Under the pieces are notes generated by a model. The model saw only the letters and a program-made list of their open reading frames with translations, did no database searches and was not told the origin of the DNA. A stretch of 64,000 bases of DNA from Gammaproteobacteria bacterium (GTDB lineage Bacteria; Pseudomonadota; Gammaproteobacteria; Eutrophobiales; Eutrophobiaceae). The DNA is taken from contig JANQNX010000009.1 in NCBI GenBank assembly GCA_028279365.1, positions 310,001-374,000 of the forward strand, read 5' to 3'. Shown one piece after another: positions 17,533-26,206 of the stretch. Position 1 is the first letter of the stretch. Each line of letters opens with the position of its first letter. The position numbers were made by a program, and so were the translations under genes.

Positions 17533-18742
17533 TTTTGACATCGTCATTGTCGGTGCCGGCATGGTCGGTGCCAGTCTTGCCATCGCCTTGGCACCAACAG
17601 GCTTGCGCATTGCCGTACTGGAATCCGTGTCCATGCGCAGTGAGGATCAGCCCAGCTACGACGACCGTGGCATCACCTTGTCGCCATCTTCAAGCCGTAT
17701 CCTGAACTATATCGGTGTTTGGCAGCATGCTGAGTCGTATGCCCATCCTATCAAATCAATTCATGTGTCAGAGCAAGGGCGTTTTGGCTATACGCATTTA
17801 GATGCGAGTAGTGTCAACCGAACTGAGCTGGGCCATGTGGTCGTGGCAAAGTACCTGGGTCAGGCGCTGCATCAGCGCTTAACTGATTTTGACAATATCC
17901 GCTTATTATGTCCGGCTGAATTAACCGGTTTTGCGTTAAAAGATAACAGTATGGAAGTAGCCTATAGTCAGGATGGAGAGTCACAGACAATGACGGCGGG
18001 CTTAGTCGTCGGTGCCGACGGTACGCGTTCATTGGTAAGACGACTGGCAGGTATTAACGTGCAGGAAAACGACTTTAAGCAGACAGCCATTGTTGCCAAC
18101 GTCACGACTCAAAAAACTAATCAGTCAATCGCGTTTGAACGTTTTACCGAACACGGCCCGATCGCGTTATTACCGATTGCGCATAATCGCAGCGTCATGG
18201 TCTATACCGTTGACAGAGACAAGGCTGAAACAACGCTGAACCTGTCAGATGCAGATTACATTAAGCAGGTGATGCCGCGCCTTGGACGCCGACTTGGCAA
18301 TATCGAAAAAGTCGGACAGCGGCGCGCCTATCCGATTATTTTTCAGGATGCGTTAAAACATTATCAGCAAGGTCTGGTATTGCTTGGCAACGCTGCGCAT
18401 ACACTGCACCCAAATGCAGCGCAGGGGTTTAATCTCGGTTTACGTGATGTCGCCGGTTTAACTGAAGCCATTGAACAGGGGTTGAAGCATGGACATGACA
18501 TCAGTGATATCACGATACTGGAGCAGTACTTTGTCAATCGTCGCCCCGATCAACAACGCACGATGAAGTTTACCAATGGCCTGGCCGGCCTGTTTTATAA
18601 TTGTAATCCATTGAAACGCCTGGGCCGAAATTCAATGATGTTGCTGGTCGATACCTTACCTGAATTAAAATCGATGTTGCTTGAGACATCGATGGGACTC
18701 GCTGGTATGCAGCCACAAATGGTCAGGGAAACGATTGCATAA
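17522..18742 (+). CDS. ubiH: 2-octaprenyl-6-methoxyphenol hydroxylase
   Basis: An FAD-dependent aromatic hydroxylase of ubiquinone synthesis, about 406 residues. The dinucleotide-binding VIVGAGMVGASLAIAL starts near residue 7, the GADGTRSLVRRL motif is in the middle, and GNAAHTLHPNAAQGFNLGLRD is the second FAD motif. The chosen ATG at 17522 lies inside pepP; the longer frame from 17480 adds 14 residues ahead of the FAD fold. It is followed without a gap by a paralogue. Which ring position each enzyme hydroxylates is inferred from operon order. Confidence 0.9.
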   Translation: MPHDFDIVIVGAGMVGASLAIALAPTGLRIAVLESVSMRSEDQPSYDDRGITLSPSSSRILNYIGVWQHAESYAHPIKSIHVSEQGRFGYTHLDASSVNRTELGHVVVAKYLGQALHQRLTDFDNIRLLCPAELTGFALKDNSMEVAYSQDGESQTMTAGLVVGADGTRSLVRRLAGINVQENDFKQTAIVANVTTQKTNQSIAFERFTEHGPIALLPIAHNRSVMVYTVDRDKAETTLNLSDADYIKQVMPRLGRRLGNIEKVGQRRAYPIIFQDALKHYQQGLVLLGNAAHTLHPNAAQGFNLGLRDVAGLTEAIEQGLKHGHDISDITILEQYFVNRRPDQQRTMKFTNGLAGLFYNCNPLKRLGRNSMMLLVDTLPELKSMLLETSMGLAGMQPQMVRETIA

Positions 18743-19959
18743 TGAATTCGAATAATACCTTGGATGCAGATGTCGTCGTCGTCGGTGCTGGCATAACCGG
18801 AGCCAGTTGCGCCTGTTTGCTCGGACTTGCCGGATTAAAAGTGGTATTACTTGAGTCCGGGATCAGACAGATCAATTCTTTGAAACAATCTGATGCACGT
18901 ATCTTTGCAATGACACTCGCCTCGCAAAAGATACTCAAGCAAAGCGGCGCATGGAACCGAATCGATCAAAACGATATCGGCATCTTTAACAAGATGCATG
19001 TTTGGGATGAGAATGGTGTCGGTGAGATTGACTTTGATAGCGCAGCTATCTGCCAATCTGAACTCGGATATATTATTCCTTATCAGGCAATTTCCGATGC
19101 ATTACAGGATGCGATGTTAGATATAGATAACATCCGCTGTCTCTGGTCTGTATTGCCGGTATCGATTGAGCGTAAGCAAGATACTATTCAAATAAAAACC
19201 GAAGATGGTCTGGTTTATAAAACCCGACTGATCGTTGCCGCTGATGGTGCCAATTCTAAAATCAGGCAATTGGTTGGGATTAACTACATTCGGCATGATT
19301 ATAAACAGTCTGCACTGGCCTGTATTGCCACAACAGAATTTTCACATGAACAGGTCGCGCGTCAGCGTTTTTTAAAACGCGGCCCGCTGGCATTTTTACC
19401 GATGGCAGATCAGCATCAATGCGCGATTGTCTGGTCGACCAGTCCGGAACATGCTCAGCGTTTGCTTGGTTTAGATGAACGTAGTTTTTATGCAGAATTG
19501 TCAGAGGCCTTTGCCAATGAGCTGGGACAAATTACTGCTACCAGTGAGCGAGTTGTATTTCCATTAAGTCGAGCCCGGGCGGATCATTACACCCAGCCGG
19601 GACTGGTGCTGATTGGCGATAGTGCCCACACGATTCATCCATTAGCGGGACAGGGTGCGAATCTCGGCTTGTTGGATGCGGCGGCATTAGCAGAAATAGT
19701 CATTGATGCCTATCAGCGAGGCCGTCATCATGGCCGTCAGCAGGTACTCAGAAAATATGAACGTTGGCGTAAAGGGAAAAATCACAGCATGATGTATCTG
19801 ATGGATGGGTTTAAATACTTGTTTGAAAATCAATCACAACCCTTACCCTTATTACGCAATGTCGGGTTGGATATGGTGAATGATTTGCCGCTGTTAAAAC
19901 ATGCCATCATGAGACGCGCGATGGGTATCGAGGGCGGTTTGCCTGATATTGCGCGTTAA
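18742..19959 (+). CDS. ubiI: UbiI/VisC-family FAD-dependent ubiquinone hydroxylase
   Basis: A 405-residue paralogue of the preceding gene. It has VVVGAGITGASCACLLGLAG near residue 10, a VAADGANSKIRQLVGI motif and GDSAHTIHPLAGQGANLGLLD. Position after ubiH suggests UbiI (C5 hydroxylase), but UbiF/UbiM-type activity cannot be excluded by eye. The ATG overlaps the ubiH stop (TAATG). The polar N-terminus SNNTLDADVVVVGAG is ordinary for cytoplasmic members. Confidence 0.85.
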   Translation: MNSNNTLDADVVVVGAGITGASCACLLGLAGLKVVLLESGIRQINSLKQSDARIFAMTLASQKILKQSGAWNRIDQNDIGIFNKMHVWDENGVGEIDFDSAAICQSELGYIIPYQAISDALQDAMLDIDNIRCLWSVLPVSIERKQDTIQIKTEDGLVYKTRLIVAADGANSKIRQLVGINYIRHDYKQSALACIATTEFSHEQVARQRFLKRGPLAFLPMADQHQCAIVWSTSPEHAQRLLGLDERSFYAELSEAFANELGQITATSERVVFPLSRARADHYTQPGLVLIGDSAHTIHPLAGQGANLGLLDAAALAEIVIDAYQRGRHHGRQQVLRKYERWRKGKNHSMMYLMDGFKYLFENQSQPLPLLRNVGLDMVNDLPLLKHAIMRRAMGIEGGLPDIAR

Positions 19960-20034
19960 CTGTCGTTACTCGTATCTCTGATTATTATCTTATACACTCG
20001 CTTAGAATATTAGCGCGAACTAAACTAACTAGCT

Positions 20035-21723
20035 ATGTCTGACAATAACACTAACGAACCCAGTCATTTTATTCGTCACATCATTAATGCCGATCTTGAA
20101 AACGGTAAGAATGAATCACGCGTGCATACCCGTTTCCCACCCGAGCCAAACGGTTATTTACATATCGGTCATGCGAAATCAATCTGTTTAAACTTTGGTA
20201 TTGCCAATGAATATCAAGGCGGCTTATGCAACCTGAGATTTGACGATACCAACCCGGAAAAAGAAGACACGGAATACACTGATGCTATACAGGCCGATGT
20301 AAAGTGGCTGGGTTTTGATTGGGAAGATCGTTTGTTTTATGCATCCGATTATTTTGAACAACTTTATGAATATGCTGTGACCTTGATCAAAGACGGTAAG
20401 GCTTATGTTGATCACTTAAACGCCGAACAGATCAGAGAGTATCGCGGTACTTTGACCGAACCGGGCAAAGACAGTCCGTATCGCGACCGTAGTGTGGAAG
20501 AAAACCTGGAACTGTTTACCAAAATGCGCGCGGGAGAGTTTGAAGAGGGTGAATGTTTATTGCGTGCAAAGATAGACATGGCCTCGCCAAATATTAACAT
20601 GCGTGATCCGGCTATTTATCGTATACGTAAAGTTGAACATCACCGTACTGGCGATACCTGGTCGATTTATCCAATGTATGACTTTACCCATTGCATCTCC
20701 GATGCTCTGGAAGGCATTACCCATTCCTTATGTACGCTGGAGTTTGAAGACCATCGCCCCTTGTATGACTGGTTTCTGGATCAATTACCAGTAGAACATC
20801 ATCCCCAGCAGATTGAATTTGCCCGTCTAAATTTAAACTACACGGTAACCAGTAAACGTAAATTAAATGAGCTGGTAACCAAAGGCTATGTCGAAGGTTG
20901 GGATGACCCACGCATGCCAACCATTATTGGTATGCGTCGTCGCGGTTTTACACCGGAATCGATTCGTGATTTCTGCGAGCGTATCGGAATTACCAAGAGC
21001 GATACAACAATTGATGTTGGCGTATTGGAAAACTGTGTCAGAGAAGATCTGGATAAAACTACCCGCCGGGTACTTGGTGTACTAAACCCGTTAAAAGTCG
21101 TGATTGAAAATTATCCTGAAGACGAAACCGAATGGTTGGATGCACCGTATCATCCGAATGATGAATCGATGGGCTCACGTCAATTACCGTTTTCCAAAGT
21201 CATCTATGTCGAGCAGGACGATTTCATGGAAGACCCACCGAAAAAGTTTTTCCGTTTAGGCCCTGGTCGTGAAGTGCGTTTACGCTATGCGTATTTTATT
21301 ACTTGTCAGGAAGTCATTAAGAATGAGGCAGGCGACGTGATCGAATTACGCTGCACCTATGACCCGGAAACCAAAGGCGGTAACGCGCCGGATGGGCGTA
21401 AAGTCAAAGGGACGATTCACTGGGTATCAGAAGCCCACGCATTAAAAACCGAAGTGCGTTTATATGACCGTTTGTTTAACGATCCAAAACCGGACAGCAA
21501 ACAACACGAAGCGGATTGGACCTCGTTTCTCAATCCTGACTCATTAGAACGACGCGACAGCGCATTACTTGAACCGTCGTTAAAAGACGCAAAAGCAGAA
21601 GAGCGCTTTCAGTTCGAACGCCTGGGGTATTTCTGTGTAGATAGTAAAGACAGCGAAGATAACAAACCAGTATTTAATCGCACGGTTACTCTCAGAGATT
21701 CATGGGCGAAGATGAATAAGTAA
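20035..21723 (+). CDS. glnS: Glutaminyl-tRNA synthetase
   Basis: A class I synthetase charging tRNA-Gln, 562 residues. The HIGH-type motif is [15 protein letters not shown] (about residues 36-50) and the KMSKS-type motif is TVTSKRKL (about 268-275). The GlnRS-specific [11 protein letters not shown] and [16 protein letters not shown] segments are also clear. A C-terminal beta-barrel anticodon domain follows. It stands alone, 75 bp after ubiI, and is the last core gene before an AT-rich accessory stretch. Confidence 0.97.
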   Translation: MSDNNTNEPSHFIRHIINADLENGKNESRVHTRFPPEPNGYLHIGHAKSICLNFGIANEYQGGLCNLRFDDTNPEKEDTEYTDAIQADVKWLGFDWEDRLFYASDYFEQLYEYAVTLIKDGKAYVDHLNAEQIREYRGTLTEPGKDSPYRDRSVEENLELFTKMRAGEFEEGECLLRAKIDMASPNINMRDPAIYRIRKVEHHRTGDTWSIYPMYDFTHCISDALEGITHSLCTLEFEDHRPLYDWFLDQLPVEHHPQQIEFARLNLNYTVTSKRKLNELVTKGYVEGWDDPRMPTIIGMRRRGFTPESIRDFCERIGITKSDTTIDVGVLENCVREDLDKTTRRVLGVLNPLKVVIENYPEDETEWLDAPYHPNDESMGSRQLPFSKVIYVEQDDFMEDPPKKFFRLGPGREVRLRYAYFITCQEVIKNEAGDVIELRCTYDPETKGGNAPDGRKVKGTIHWVSEAHALKTEVRLYDRLFNDPKPDSKQHEADWTSFLNPDSLERRDSALLEPSLKDAKAEERFQFERLGYFCVDSKDSEDNKPVFNRTVTLRDSWAKMNK

Positions 21724-21729
21724 TTTATT

Positions 21730-21766
21730 TCTTGGTACGGTTCGTTATCAAGACCAAGATTGTTTT
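21730..21766 (+). terminator. Possible glnS terminator
   Basis: TCTTGGT at 21730-21736 pairs with ACCAAGA at 21753-21759 around a 16-base loop, followed by TTGTTTTC. The loop is long and the T-run short, so this is a weak intrinsic terminator candidate. It lies 6 bases after the glnS stop. Confidence 0.35.
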
Positions 21767-21976
21767 CTCAGTTTAAGTTTCAGATATTAATAATTGACTG
21801 AATATTGTATGTTATTGATATTTCATAAATGAATCCTTATTTATGAGGATCTTCAAAATATACGGACATACCCAGTTCAGATATGGAAAACAGCTCATCG
21901 CTCTTTTGCATCTTTGGCTCTTGTTCCTGCTTCGCCCTACCTCTTGCATCCATGCAGTCACGCAATCGCATATTTG

Positions 21977-22011
21977 TATATCCTATATGTCAAGCGGGCA
22001 GCTAGGATATA
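21977..22011. repeat. Inverted repeat TATATCCTA / TAGGATATA
   Basis: Two perfect 9-bp arms are separated by 17 bases (TATATCCTA at 21977-21985, TAGGATATA at 22003-22011). Related CCTATAT words recur at 21982 and near 22071. It could be an operator or a remnant of mobile DNA. No gene is clearly served. Confidence 0.45.
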
Positions 22012-22112
22012 GGTGTACTATAATCAAACTGATTGAAACAACGAGGTTTTCCATAATGTCTACTTGTGACACCTATATAAGGATATATGACAAAGTATCC
22101 ATTAAAATATAG

Positions 22113-22698
22113 TTAGGGGTAATGAAGAATGACTGAGCAAGAATTAGAAATTACAAAATTAGTAATTTCTGTTGCTACCCCACTTGTTATCTTGGTTCTT
22201 GGGATATTGATTAATAACACTCTCGAAAAAAATAAATCGATCTTTTTAAAAGAGCATGATTGGCAAAATTGGTGGGCAAAACAATTTCTAGAGATTTCTC
22301 ATAATTACAATACTGCTGTTTCTAAATGCGTAGCAAACATATGGGCTGTGGCACAGATAAGAGAAGAAAAACTCCCGGGATGGGAAGAAGAATTTAAACA
22401 AAAACAGATTGCTATCAGAGACAATATTAGGTTACTACAATATTTAGACTGGGAAATACAAAATTATATACAGTTTGCCCCATCAAGTGGTGTTCATATG
22501 AAAGAGAAGCAAAAAGAATTACATAGTATGTTGGCAAATTTAATCGAAACAAAAAGAGCAGACTTTGAGCAAATCAGGCTAATACAATTTGAATTTAATG
22601 AGTCGGTGAGACTAGCCCATGCTGAGATCTTAGATATTACCCCTAACAAATCACTTCATCCGGATGATCACGATGCTCGCGCACGATGAGTGCAAACG
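22113..22698 (+). mobile_element. Single integron gene cassette
   Basis: About 586 bp bounded by G|TTAGGGG (GTTAGGGG at 22112-22119) and an attC-like site whose G|TTATCCC core is at 22698-22705. The site's R'' box CCCCTAAC (22640-22647) is the exact 8-base complement of the left-end GTTAGGGG. That is what is expected when the excised circle rejoins its two ends. The cassette holds one promoterless-looking frame starting 17 bases from the left end. No intI gene or neighbouring attC was seen, so it looks like a solo cassette inserted at a secondary G|TT site. The boundaries are seen; the mechanism is inferred. Confidence 0.72.
22129..22689 (+). CDS. Cassette-encoded hypothetical membrane-anchored protein
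   Basis: 186 residues, not recognised. A single transmembrane segment lies at about residues 10-30 (LVISVATPLVILVLGILI), with a helical, charged cytoplasmic-type remainder rich in Lys, Glu and Trp (WQNWWAKQF). It is AT-rich compared with its neighbours. The last residues, PNKSLHPDDHDARAR, are encoded by the attC-like site itself, a typical feature of genes truncated into or reading through cassette recombination sites. The start has only a weak ribosome-binding site. Function is unknown; cassettes often carry defence or stress genes, but nothing here shows this. Confidence 0.7.
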   Translation: MTEQELEITKLVISVATPLVILVLGILINNTLEKNKSIFLKEHDWQNWWAKQFLEISHNYNTAVSKCVANIWAVAQIREEKLPGWEEEFKQKQIAIRDNIRLLQYLDWEIQNYIQFAPSSGVHMKEKQKELHSMLANLIETKRADFEQIRLIQFEFNESVRLAHAEILDITPNKSLHPDDHDARAR

Positions 22699-22705
22699 TT
22701 ATCCC
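22640..22705 (+). repeat. attC-like recombination site
   Basis: Boxes in order: R'' CCCCTAAC (22640-22647), 5-base spacer, L'' ACTTCATC (22653-22660), 24-base centre, L' GATGAGT (22685-22691), 6-base spacer, R' GTTATCCC (22698-22705). L'' pairs with L' over 7 bp and leaves one unpaired T, the extrahelical base typical of attC. Spacers of 5 and 6 bases are also canonical. Its own R' pairs with R'' only over TAAC/GTTA, as expected if R' now comes from the insertion site. Confidence 0.72.
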
Positions 22706-22861
22706 TTATCATTAAAATTTTTTTCTCTTTTTTGTATTAAATACTCCATCATTTACCGTTTTTCGCAACAGAGTATAATTTTCTCAACACAAAATTGAAC
22801 TGTATTTCGGCTCAAATCATAGACTTCAGGTAGATTTTAAAAGATGAAAAAGCTAAAGTTA

Positions 22862-22890
22862 TTGGCAAGTCATGATAATAAAAATAATAC
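22862..22890 (+). promoter_or_regulatory. Weak sigma-70 promoter candidate in the 22.7-23.0 kb gap
   Basis: TTGGCA at 22862-22867 is followed after 17 bases by TAATAC at 22885-22890. The -35 is good and the -10 poor. It is the best match in the 295-base gap between the cassette gene and the NTF2-like gene, which otherwise holds only AT-rich sequence and a palindrome. Confidence 0.3.
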
Positions 22891-22950
22891 TGTATAAAAG
22901 TATCTAGCAAGCTTTATTGAATAAACGACTGATAATAATAACTAATCTTA

Positions 22951-22968
22951 ATTGAGCACGAGCTCAAT
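22951..22968. promoter_or_regulatory. Palindrome just upstream of the NTF2-like gene
   Basis: ATTGAGC at 22951-22957 and GCTCAAT at 22962-22968 form a perfect 7-bp dyad around ACGA. It lies 16 bases before the ATG at 22985 and just ahead of the GTGGGG ribosome-binding region. It could be an operator or a hairpin in the mRNA leader. Confidence 0.4.
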
Positions 22969-22984
22969 CATAAGTGGGGTCGCT

Positions 22985-23437
22985 ATGAGACAATTTGAAA
23001 AAATGACTAAAGCAGAGGTTGTAAACGCACAACGCGCATGGGCCAAGGCAGTTACTGAGCAAGATATTGAGGCGCTTATTGAACTCTATGATTTTGGGTC
23101 GCCTGATGAACCACTATTATTCAAACCGACATTGGCGGATGTCATCCGCCTGGATGAAGCCGGGGCGCGTTCTTATTTTGTAGGGGGTAATCCGGACTAC
23201 CCGCATGACAAAGGTTTTCTCAATCATGGTTGGAAACATGTGGACTTTCAGAGTGCAGTGGGCCCTGTATTAAAGGCAGGAGGCCTGGGTTATAAAGACA
23301 TGGGGCATTATACATTCGTTAATGAAAACGGTGATGCGACACGTGCTGATTATACGTTTGCATATCATAAGCTGAATGGCAAAGTTTTAATTTCACTCCA
23401 CCATTCCTCTATTACGTGGATGCCGCCATCTGATTAA
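22985..23437 (+). CDS. NTF2-like (SnoaL/DUF4440-type) fold protein
   Basis: A 150-residue protein beginning MRQFEKMTKAEVVNAQRAWA. The pattern of an N-terminal helix with WAKAVTEQDIEALIELYDF, then FKPTLADVIR, and a C-terminal beta region YTFAYHKLNGKVLISLHHSS fits the NTF2-like fold of SnoaL and calcium/calmodulin-kinase association-type proteins. The ATG at 22985 has GGGG 8 bases upstream and is preferred over the TTG at 22952, which lies in a palindrome. Substrate and role are unknown. It stands alone. Confidence 0.7.
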   Translation: MRQFEKMTKAEVVNAQRAWAKAVTEQDIEALIELYDFGSPDEPLLFKPTLADVIRLDEAGARSYFVGGNPDYPHDKGFLNHGWKHVDFQSAVGPVLKAGGLGYKDMGHYTFVNENGDATRADYTFAYHKLNGKVLISLHHSSITWMPPSD

Positions 23438-23490
23438 ACTTTGCTGCTAGTCGTCATGCATATTTTTAGTTAGGGATAGATTATCGGCTG

Positions 23491-24285
23491 CTATTCTTTG
23501 CCATTGAAGATCTCTTCGATCTCTTTTCGAATTAAACAATCGATCTTTTCCTGTTCCTTCTCTGGCAGGTCTTTTTTATCGACGCGGAATAAATAATCGT
23601 TCAGATCAAAGTCTTTCAGCATCATCTTGGTATGGAACAGGTTTTCCTGGTACATATTGATATCGACCATTTGATACTGTCCTTTGGTATCGTCGTCGAT
23701 GTAGTTCTGGATAGAATTGATCTCGTGATCAATAAACAGCTTTTTGCCGGAGGTGTCGCGGGTAAAACCTCGAACGCGATAGTCCATGATGACGATATCG
23801 GATTCAAAACTGTGTATTAAATAATTTAGTGCTTTTAAGGGTGAGATCATGCCGCAGGTACTGACATCAATATCGGCACGGAAAGTACAGATCCCTTGTG
23901 CCGGGTGGGTTTCAGGGTAGGTATGTACGGTTAAGTGGCTTTTATCTAGATGTGCGACCAGTGTCTCTGGTGTGGGCCCGGGTGATTCACTATTGGTCAC
24001 GCCAGCGAGTGCCGGTACTTCCTCTGAAATTAACAAAGTGACACTGGCACCCAGCGGGTCGTAATCGGCCTTGGCAATATTGAGAATATTCGCACCGATA
24101 ATACTCGCCACATTTTCCAGTATCTCGGTTAGCCGGGTGGAGTTGTATTCCTCATCAATATAATCAATGTATTCCTTTACTTCCGCTTTGGAACAGGCAT
24201 AGCAGACATCGTAGATATTAAAACTTAATGTCTTGGTAAGGTTGTTAAAGCCAAACAGGCGAATTTTATCCTGCGCGTCAGTCAT
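23491..24285 (-). CDS. speD: S-adenosylmethionine decarboxylase proenzyme
   Basis: A pyruvoyl enzyme making decarboxylated SAM for spermidine synthesis. It matches the E. coli-type enzyme closely. The self-cleavage site is [13 protein letters not shown], with the Ser (residue 116 from this start) becoming the pyruvoyl group. [20 protein letters not shown] and [12 protein letters not shown] are conserved. From the ATG at 24285 it has 264 residues, the same as E. coli SpeD; another ATG nine codons upstream gives 273. Ribosome-binding sites are weak for both. It is divergent from purC. speE is not in the window. Confidence 0.96.
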   Translation of the reverse strand: MTDAQDKIRLFGFNNLTKTLSFNIYDVCYACSKAEVKEYIDYIDEEYNSTRLTEILENVASIIGANILNIAKADYDPLGASVTLLISEEVPALAGVTNSESPGPTPETLVAHLDKSHLTVHTYPETHPAQGICTFRADIDVSTCGMISPLKALNYLIHSFESDIVIMDYRVRGFTRDTSGKKLFIDHEINSIQNYIDDDTKGQYQMVDINMYQENLFHTKMMLKDFDLNDYLFRVDKKDLPEKEQEKIDCLIRKEIEEIFNGKE

Positions 24286-24395
24286 CGAATTACGTTCTAA
24301 AAATCGCGACATTACACCAGCAAAAAAAGACTGACAATAGCCGAATTGCGGTGAGTATGGGAAAATATGGTTTTAATAATACAGGCATATTGATC

Positions 24396-25307
24396 ATGAT
24401 CGGGACGTCTTCCGTTTACCAATCTTCGCTGAAAAATCTGACTTTAATCAATCAGGGAAAAGTCAGGGATATTTATGCCGTGGATGATGAGCATATGCTG
24501 ATTGTGACTAGCGATCGCTTGTCTGCATTTGATGTTGTCCTGCCCGATCCGGTGCCTGAGAAAGGCAAAATATTAACCGAAGTGTCTAACTTCTGGTTTC
24601 ATCGATTTGTCGATTTAATTCCTAATCACTTAACCGATATTTCCTTATCTGATGTTATTACTGACCCAGATGAATTAGCACAGATGCAGGGTCGCGCGAT
24701 TGTGGTGAAAAAACTGAAGGCATTACCGGTTGAGGCAGTCGCACGCGGTTATTTGATCGGTTCTGGTTGGAAAGACTATCAGCAAACTGGTGCTGTATGT
24801 GGCATCGCATTGCCTGAAGGTTTGCAGCAAGCACAGAAGTTGGAACAAGCTATTTTTACCCCGGCGACAAAAGCAGATGTCGGTGACCACGATATGAATA
24901 TCGATTTTCAGGCGAGTATCGATCTGATTGGGAAGGAGCTTGCCGAAAAAATACGTGATGTCACGCTAAAAATATTTTCGGAGGCCTCGGACTATGCCGA
25001 AAATCGCGGTATTATTATTGCTGATACGAAACTGGAGTTCGGTCTGGATCAGGATCAGAACCTGGTATTGATTGACGAAGTGTTAACACCTGACTCATCA
25101 CGTTTCTGGCCGATGGATTCCTATAAATTGGGTACCAGTCCACCTAGTTTTGATAAACAATATGTGCGTGATTATCTGGAGACGCTGGACTGGGACAAGG
25201 CAGCCCCTGGTCCTGTTTTACCTGAAGAGGTTATTAACAATACTGCGATGAAGTACAGAGAAGCGAGAGATCGCTTGATGAAAGAGGATCAAGACAATGA
25301 ATATTAA
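24396..25307 (+). CDS. purC: Phosphoribosylaminoimidazole-succinocarboxamide synthase
   Basis: A purine-pathway ligase that adds aspartate to CAIR. About 303 residues make it the longer type found in yeast and many proteobacteria, not the 237-residue E. coli type. Key segments are [56 protein letters not shown] and [15 protein letters not shown]. The frame opens at 24351, but the ATG at 24396 better fits the family start before [13 protein letters not shown]. The stop overlaps a small lipoprotein gene by 11 bp. Confidence 0.95.
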   Translation: MIGTSSVYQSSLKNLTLINQGKVRDIYAVDDEHMLIVTSDRLSAFDVVLPDPVPEKGKILTEVSNFWFHRFVDLIPNHLTDISLSDVITDPDELAQMQGRAIVVKKLKALPVEAVARGYLIGSGWKDYQQTGAVCGIALPEGLQQAQKLEQAIFTPATKADVGDHDMNIDFQASIDLIGKELAEKIRDVTLKIFSEASDYAENRGIIIADTKLEFGLDQDQNLVLIDEVLTPDSSRFWPMDSYKLGTSPPSFDKQYVRDYLETLDWDKAAPGPVLPEEVINNTAMKYREARDRLMKEDQDNEY

Positions 25308-25491
25308 GAGTGGCTTAGTCACAGCATTATTTGTCATGATATTGGGATGTTCCGGAGAAGACAGCAGTGGCTCAGGCGAACACGTCTGGAAAGGCCAAAC
25401 AGAATCGATAGATAAAGCAGAGCAAGTAGAAGGGTTATTAAATGATGCAGCGTTGCAGACTCGAAATGCAATCGAGGAGTCAAATCAGTAA
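25297..25491 (+). CDS. Small lipoprotein
   Basis: A 64-residue predicted lipoprotein. A signal peptide with lipobox ends at MILGC (Cys18), followed by a Ser/Gly-rich linker and a short charged helical tail ([18 protein letters not shown]). It overlaps the end of purC by 11 bp, so it is probably co-expressed with it. Not recognised beyond this; small lipoproteins of similar make-up are common and mostly uncharacterised. Confidence 0.7.
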   Translation: MNIKSGLVTALFVMILGCSGEDSSGSGEHVWKGQTESIDKAEQVEGLLNDAALQTRNAIEESNQ

Positions 25492-25518
25492 TTCAAATAA
25501 TTTTTAATGGAGTGCATC

Positions 25519-25923
25519 ATGATTAGAAAATTACTTATCTTATTGGCTTTTTATATTTCAGCTTTTGCGGTTAATGCTGGGGAAGAGGCAAAAGTCTATT
25601 TTATTGAACCGGCTGATGGTGCAACCGTGAGCCAAACATTCACGGTCAAGTTTGGTTTGTCTGGGATGGGTGTCGCACCAGCCGGTGTCGATAGAGATAA
25701 TACTGGCCATCATCATTTATTAATCAACTATGAAGGGATGCCAGATTTAACCAAACCTCTACCTGCCAATGACAATGTGAAACATTTTGGCGGTGGTCAA
25801 ACGGAAACCGAGATTACGCTGGCACCGGGCACACATACTTTGCAGTTATTATTGGGTAATTATGTACATATACCGCATGAGCCAGCGGTGATGTCGGAGA
25901 AGATAACGATTAACGTTGAATAG
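25519..25923 (+). CDS. DUF4399 periplasmic protein
   Basis: 134 residues with a signal peptide (about 1-20, cleavage after VNA). The mature part has VYFIEPADGATVSQTFTVKFG and the histidine-rich DNTGHHHLLIN, then GGGQTETEITLAPGTHTLQL, the DUF4399 pattern. The His cluster suggests metal binding, which I infer only. The ATG at 25519 has GGAG at 25509-25512 and is preferred over the one at 25507. It ends 11 bp from a convergent gene. Confidence 0.8.
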   Translation: MIRKLLILLAFYISAFAVNAGEEAKVYFIEPADGATVSQTFTVKFGLSGMGVAPAGVDRDNTGHHHLLINYEGMPDLTKPLPANDNVKHFGGGQTETEITLAPGTHTLQLLLGNYVHIPHEPAVMSEKITINVE

Positions 25924-25934
25924 TAATCGTTTTA

Positions 25935-26198
25935 TTAAGACATTAACTCAATCAAGGCGGTCCGTGCATCAGCATCAGTCACACCTGCCATTGCAGTATT
26001 GAACGCCATGACATTTTTGTCATGGCGTTCCAGTAGCTTTTCTAACTGAAGATTTTCAGCGATGCTGGGTCCACCGCCGTTTTTGTACTTTACATCCAAA
26101 TCTTGTAACAAATCGAAATACTCTTTCTTACTTGCACCCATATCAACAAATGCCCGGTAAGCAATTTGTGCCTCTGTAGAAAGAGAATCAATATCCAT
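25935..26198 (-). CDS. Hypothetical protein downstream of fba
   Basis: A small helical protein of 87 residues from the ATG at 26198 (MDIDSLSTEAQIAYRAFVDM). It is 8 bp after the aldolase stop and probably the last gene of the glycolytic run. A longer frame to 26243 would overlap the aldolase C-terminus. No domain is recognised. Residues such as GASKKEYFDLLQDL suggest a folded helical bundle rather than noise. Confidence 0.6.
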   Translation of the reverse strand: MDIDSLSTEAQIAYRAFVDMGASKKEYFDLLQDLDVKYKNGGGPSIAENLQLEKLLERHDKNVMAFNTAMAGVTDADARTALIELMS

Positions 26199-26206
26199 TT
26201 GCAATA

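Larger units (their letters stand above)
21724..22111. other. AT-rich intergenic stretch between glnS and the cassette gene
   Basis: About 390 bases without a convincing gene. An open frame of 89 codons exists at 21843-22112, but its Cys/His/Ile-rich translation shows no domain and it ends in the cassette boundary, so I do not call it. The stretch holds a weak terminator-like hairpin after glnS (21730-21759) and an inverted repeat (21977-22011). A TATAAT hexamer sits near 22017-22022. No second attC site and no integrase gene could be found here. Confidence 0.5.

Noticed and set aside
21843..22112. 89-codon open frame between glnS and the cassette
   Set aside because: The translation is rich in Cys, His and Ile with no domain, there is no clear ribosome-binding site, and its stop falls in the cassette boundary. 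Not supported as a gene.
23469..23476. GTTAGGGA as a second integron core site after the NTF2-like gene
   Set aside because: No matching R'' (GGGATAAC or TCCCTAAC) with paired L boxes lies upstream, so the NTF2-like gene does not form a second cassette.
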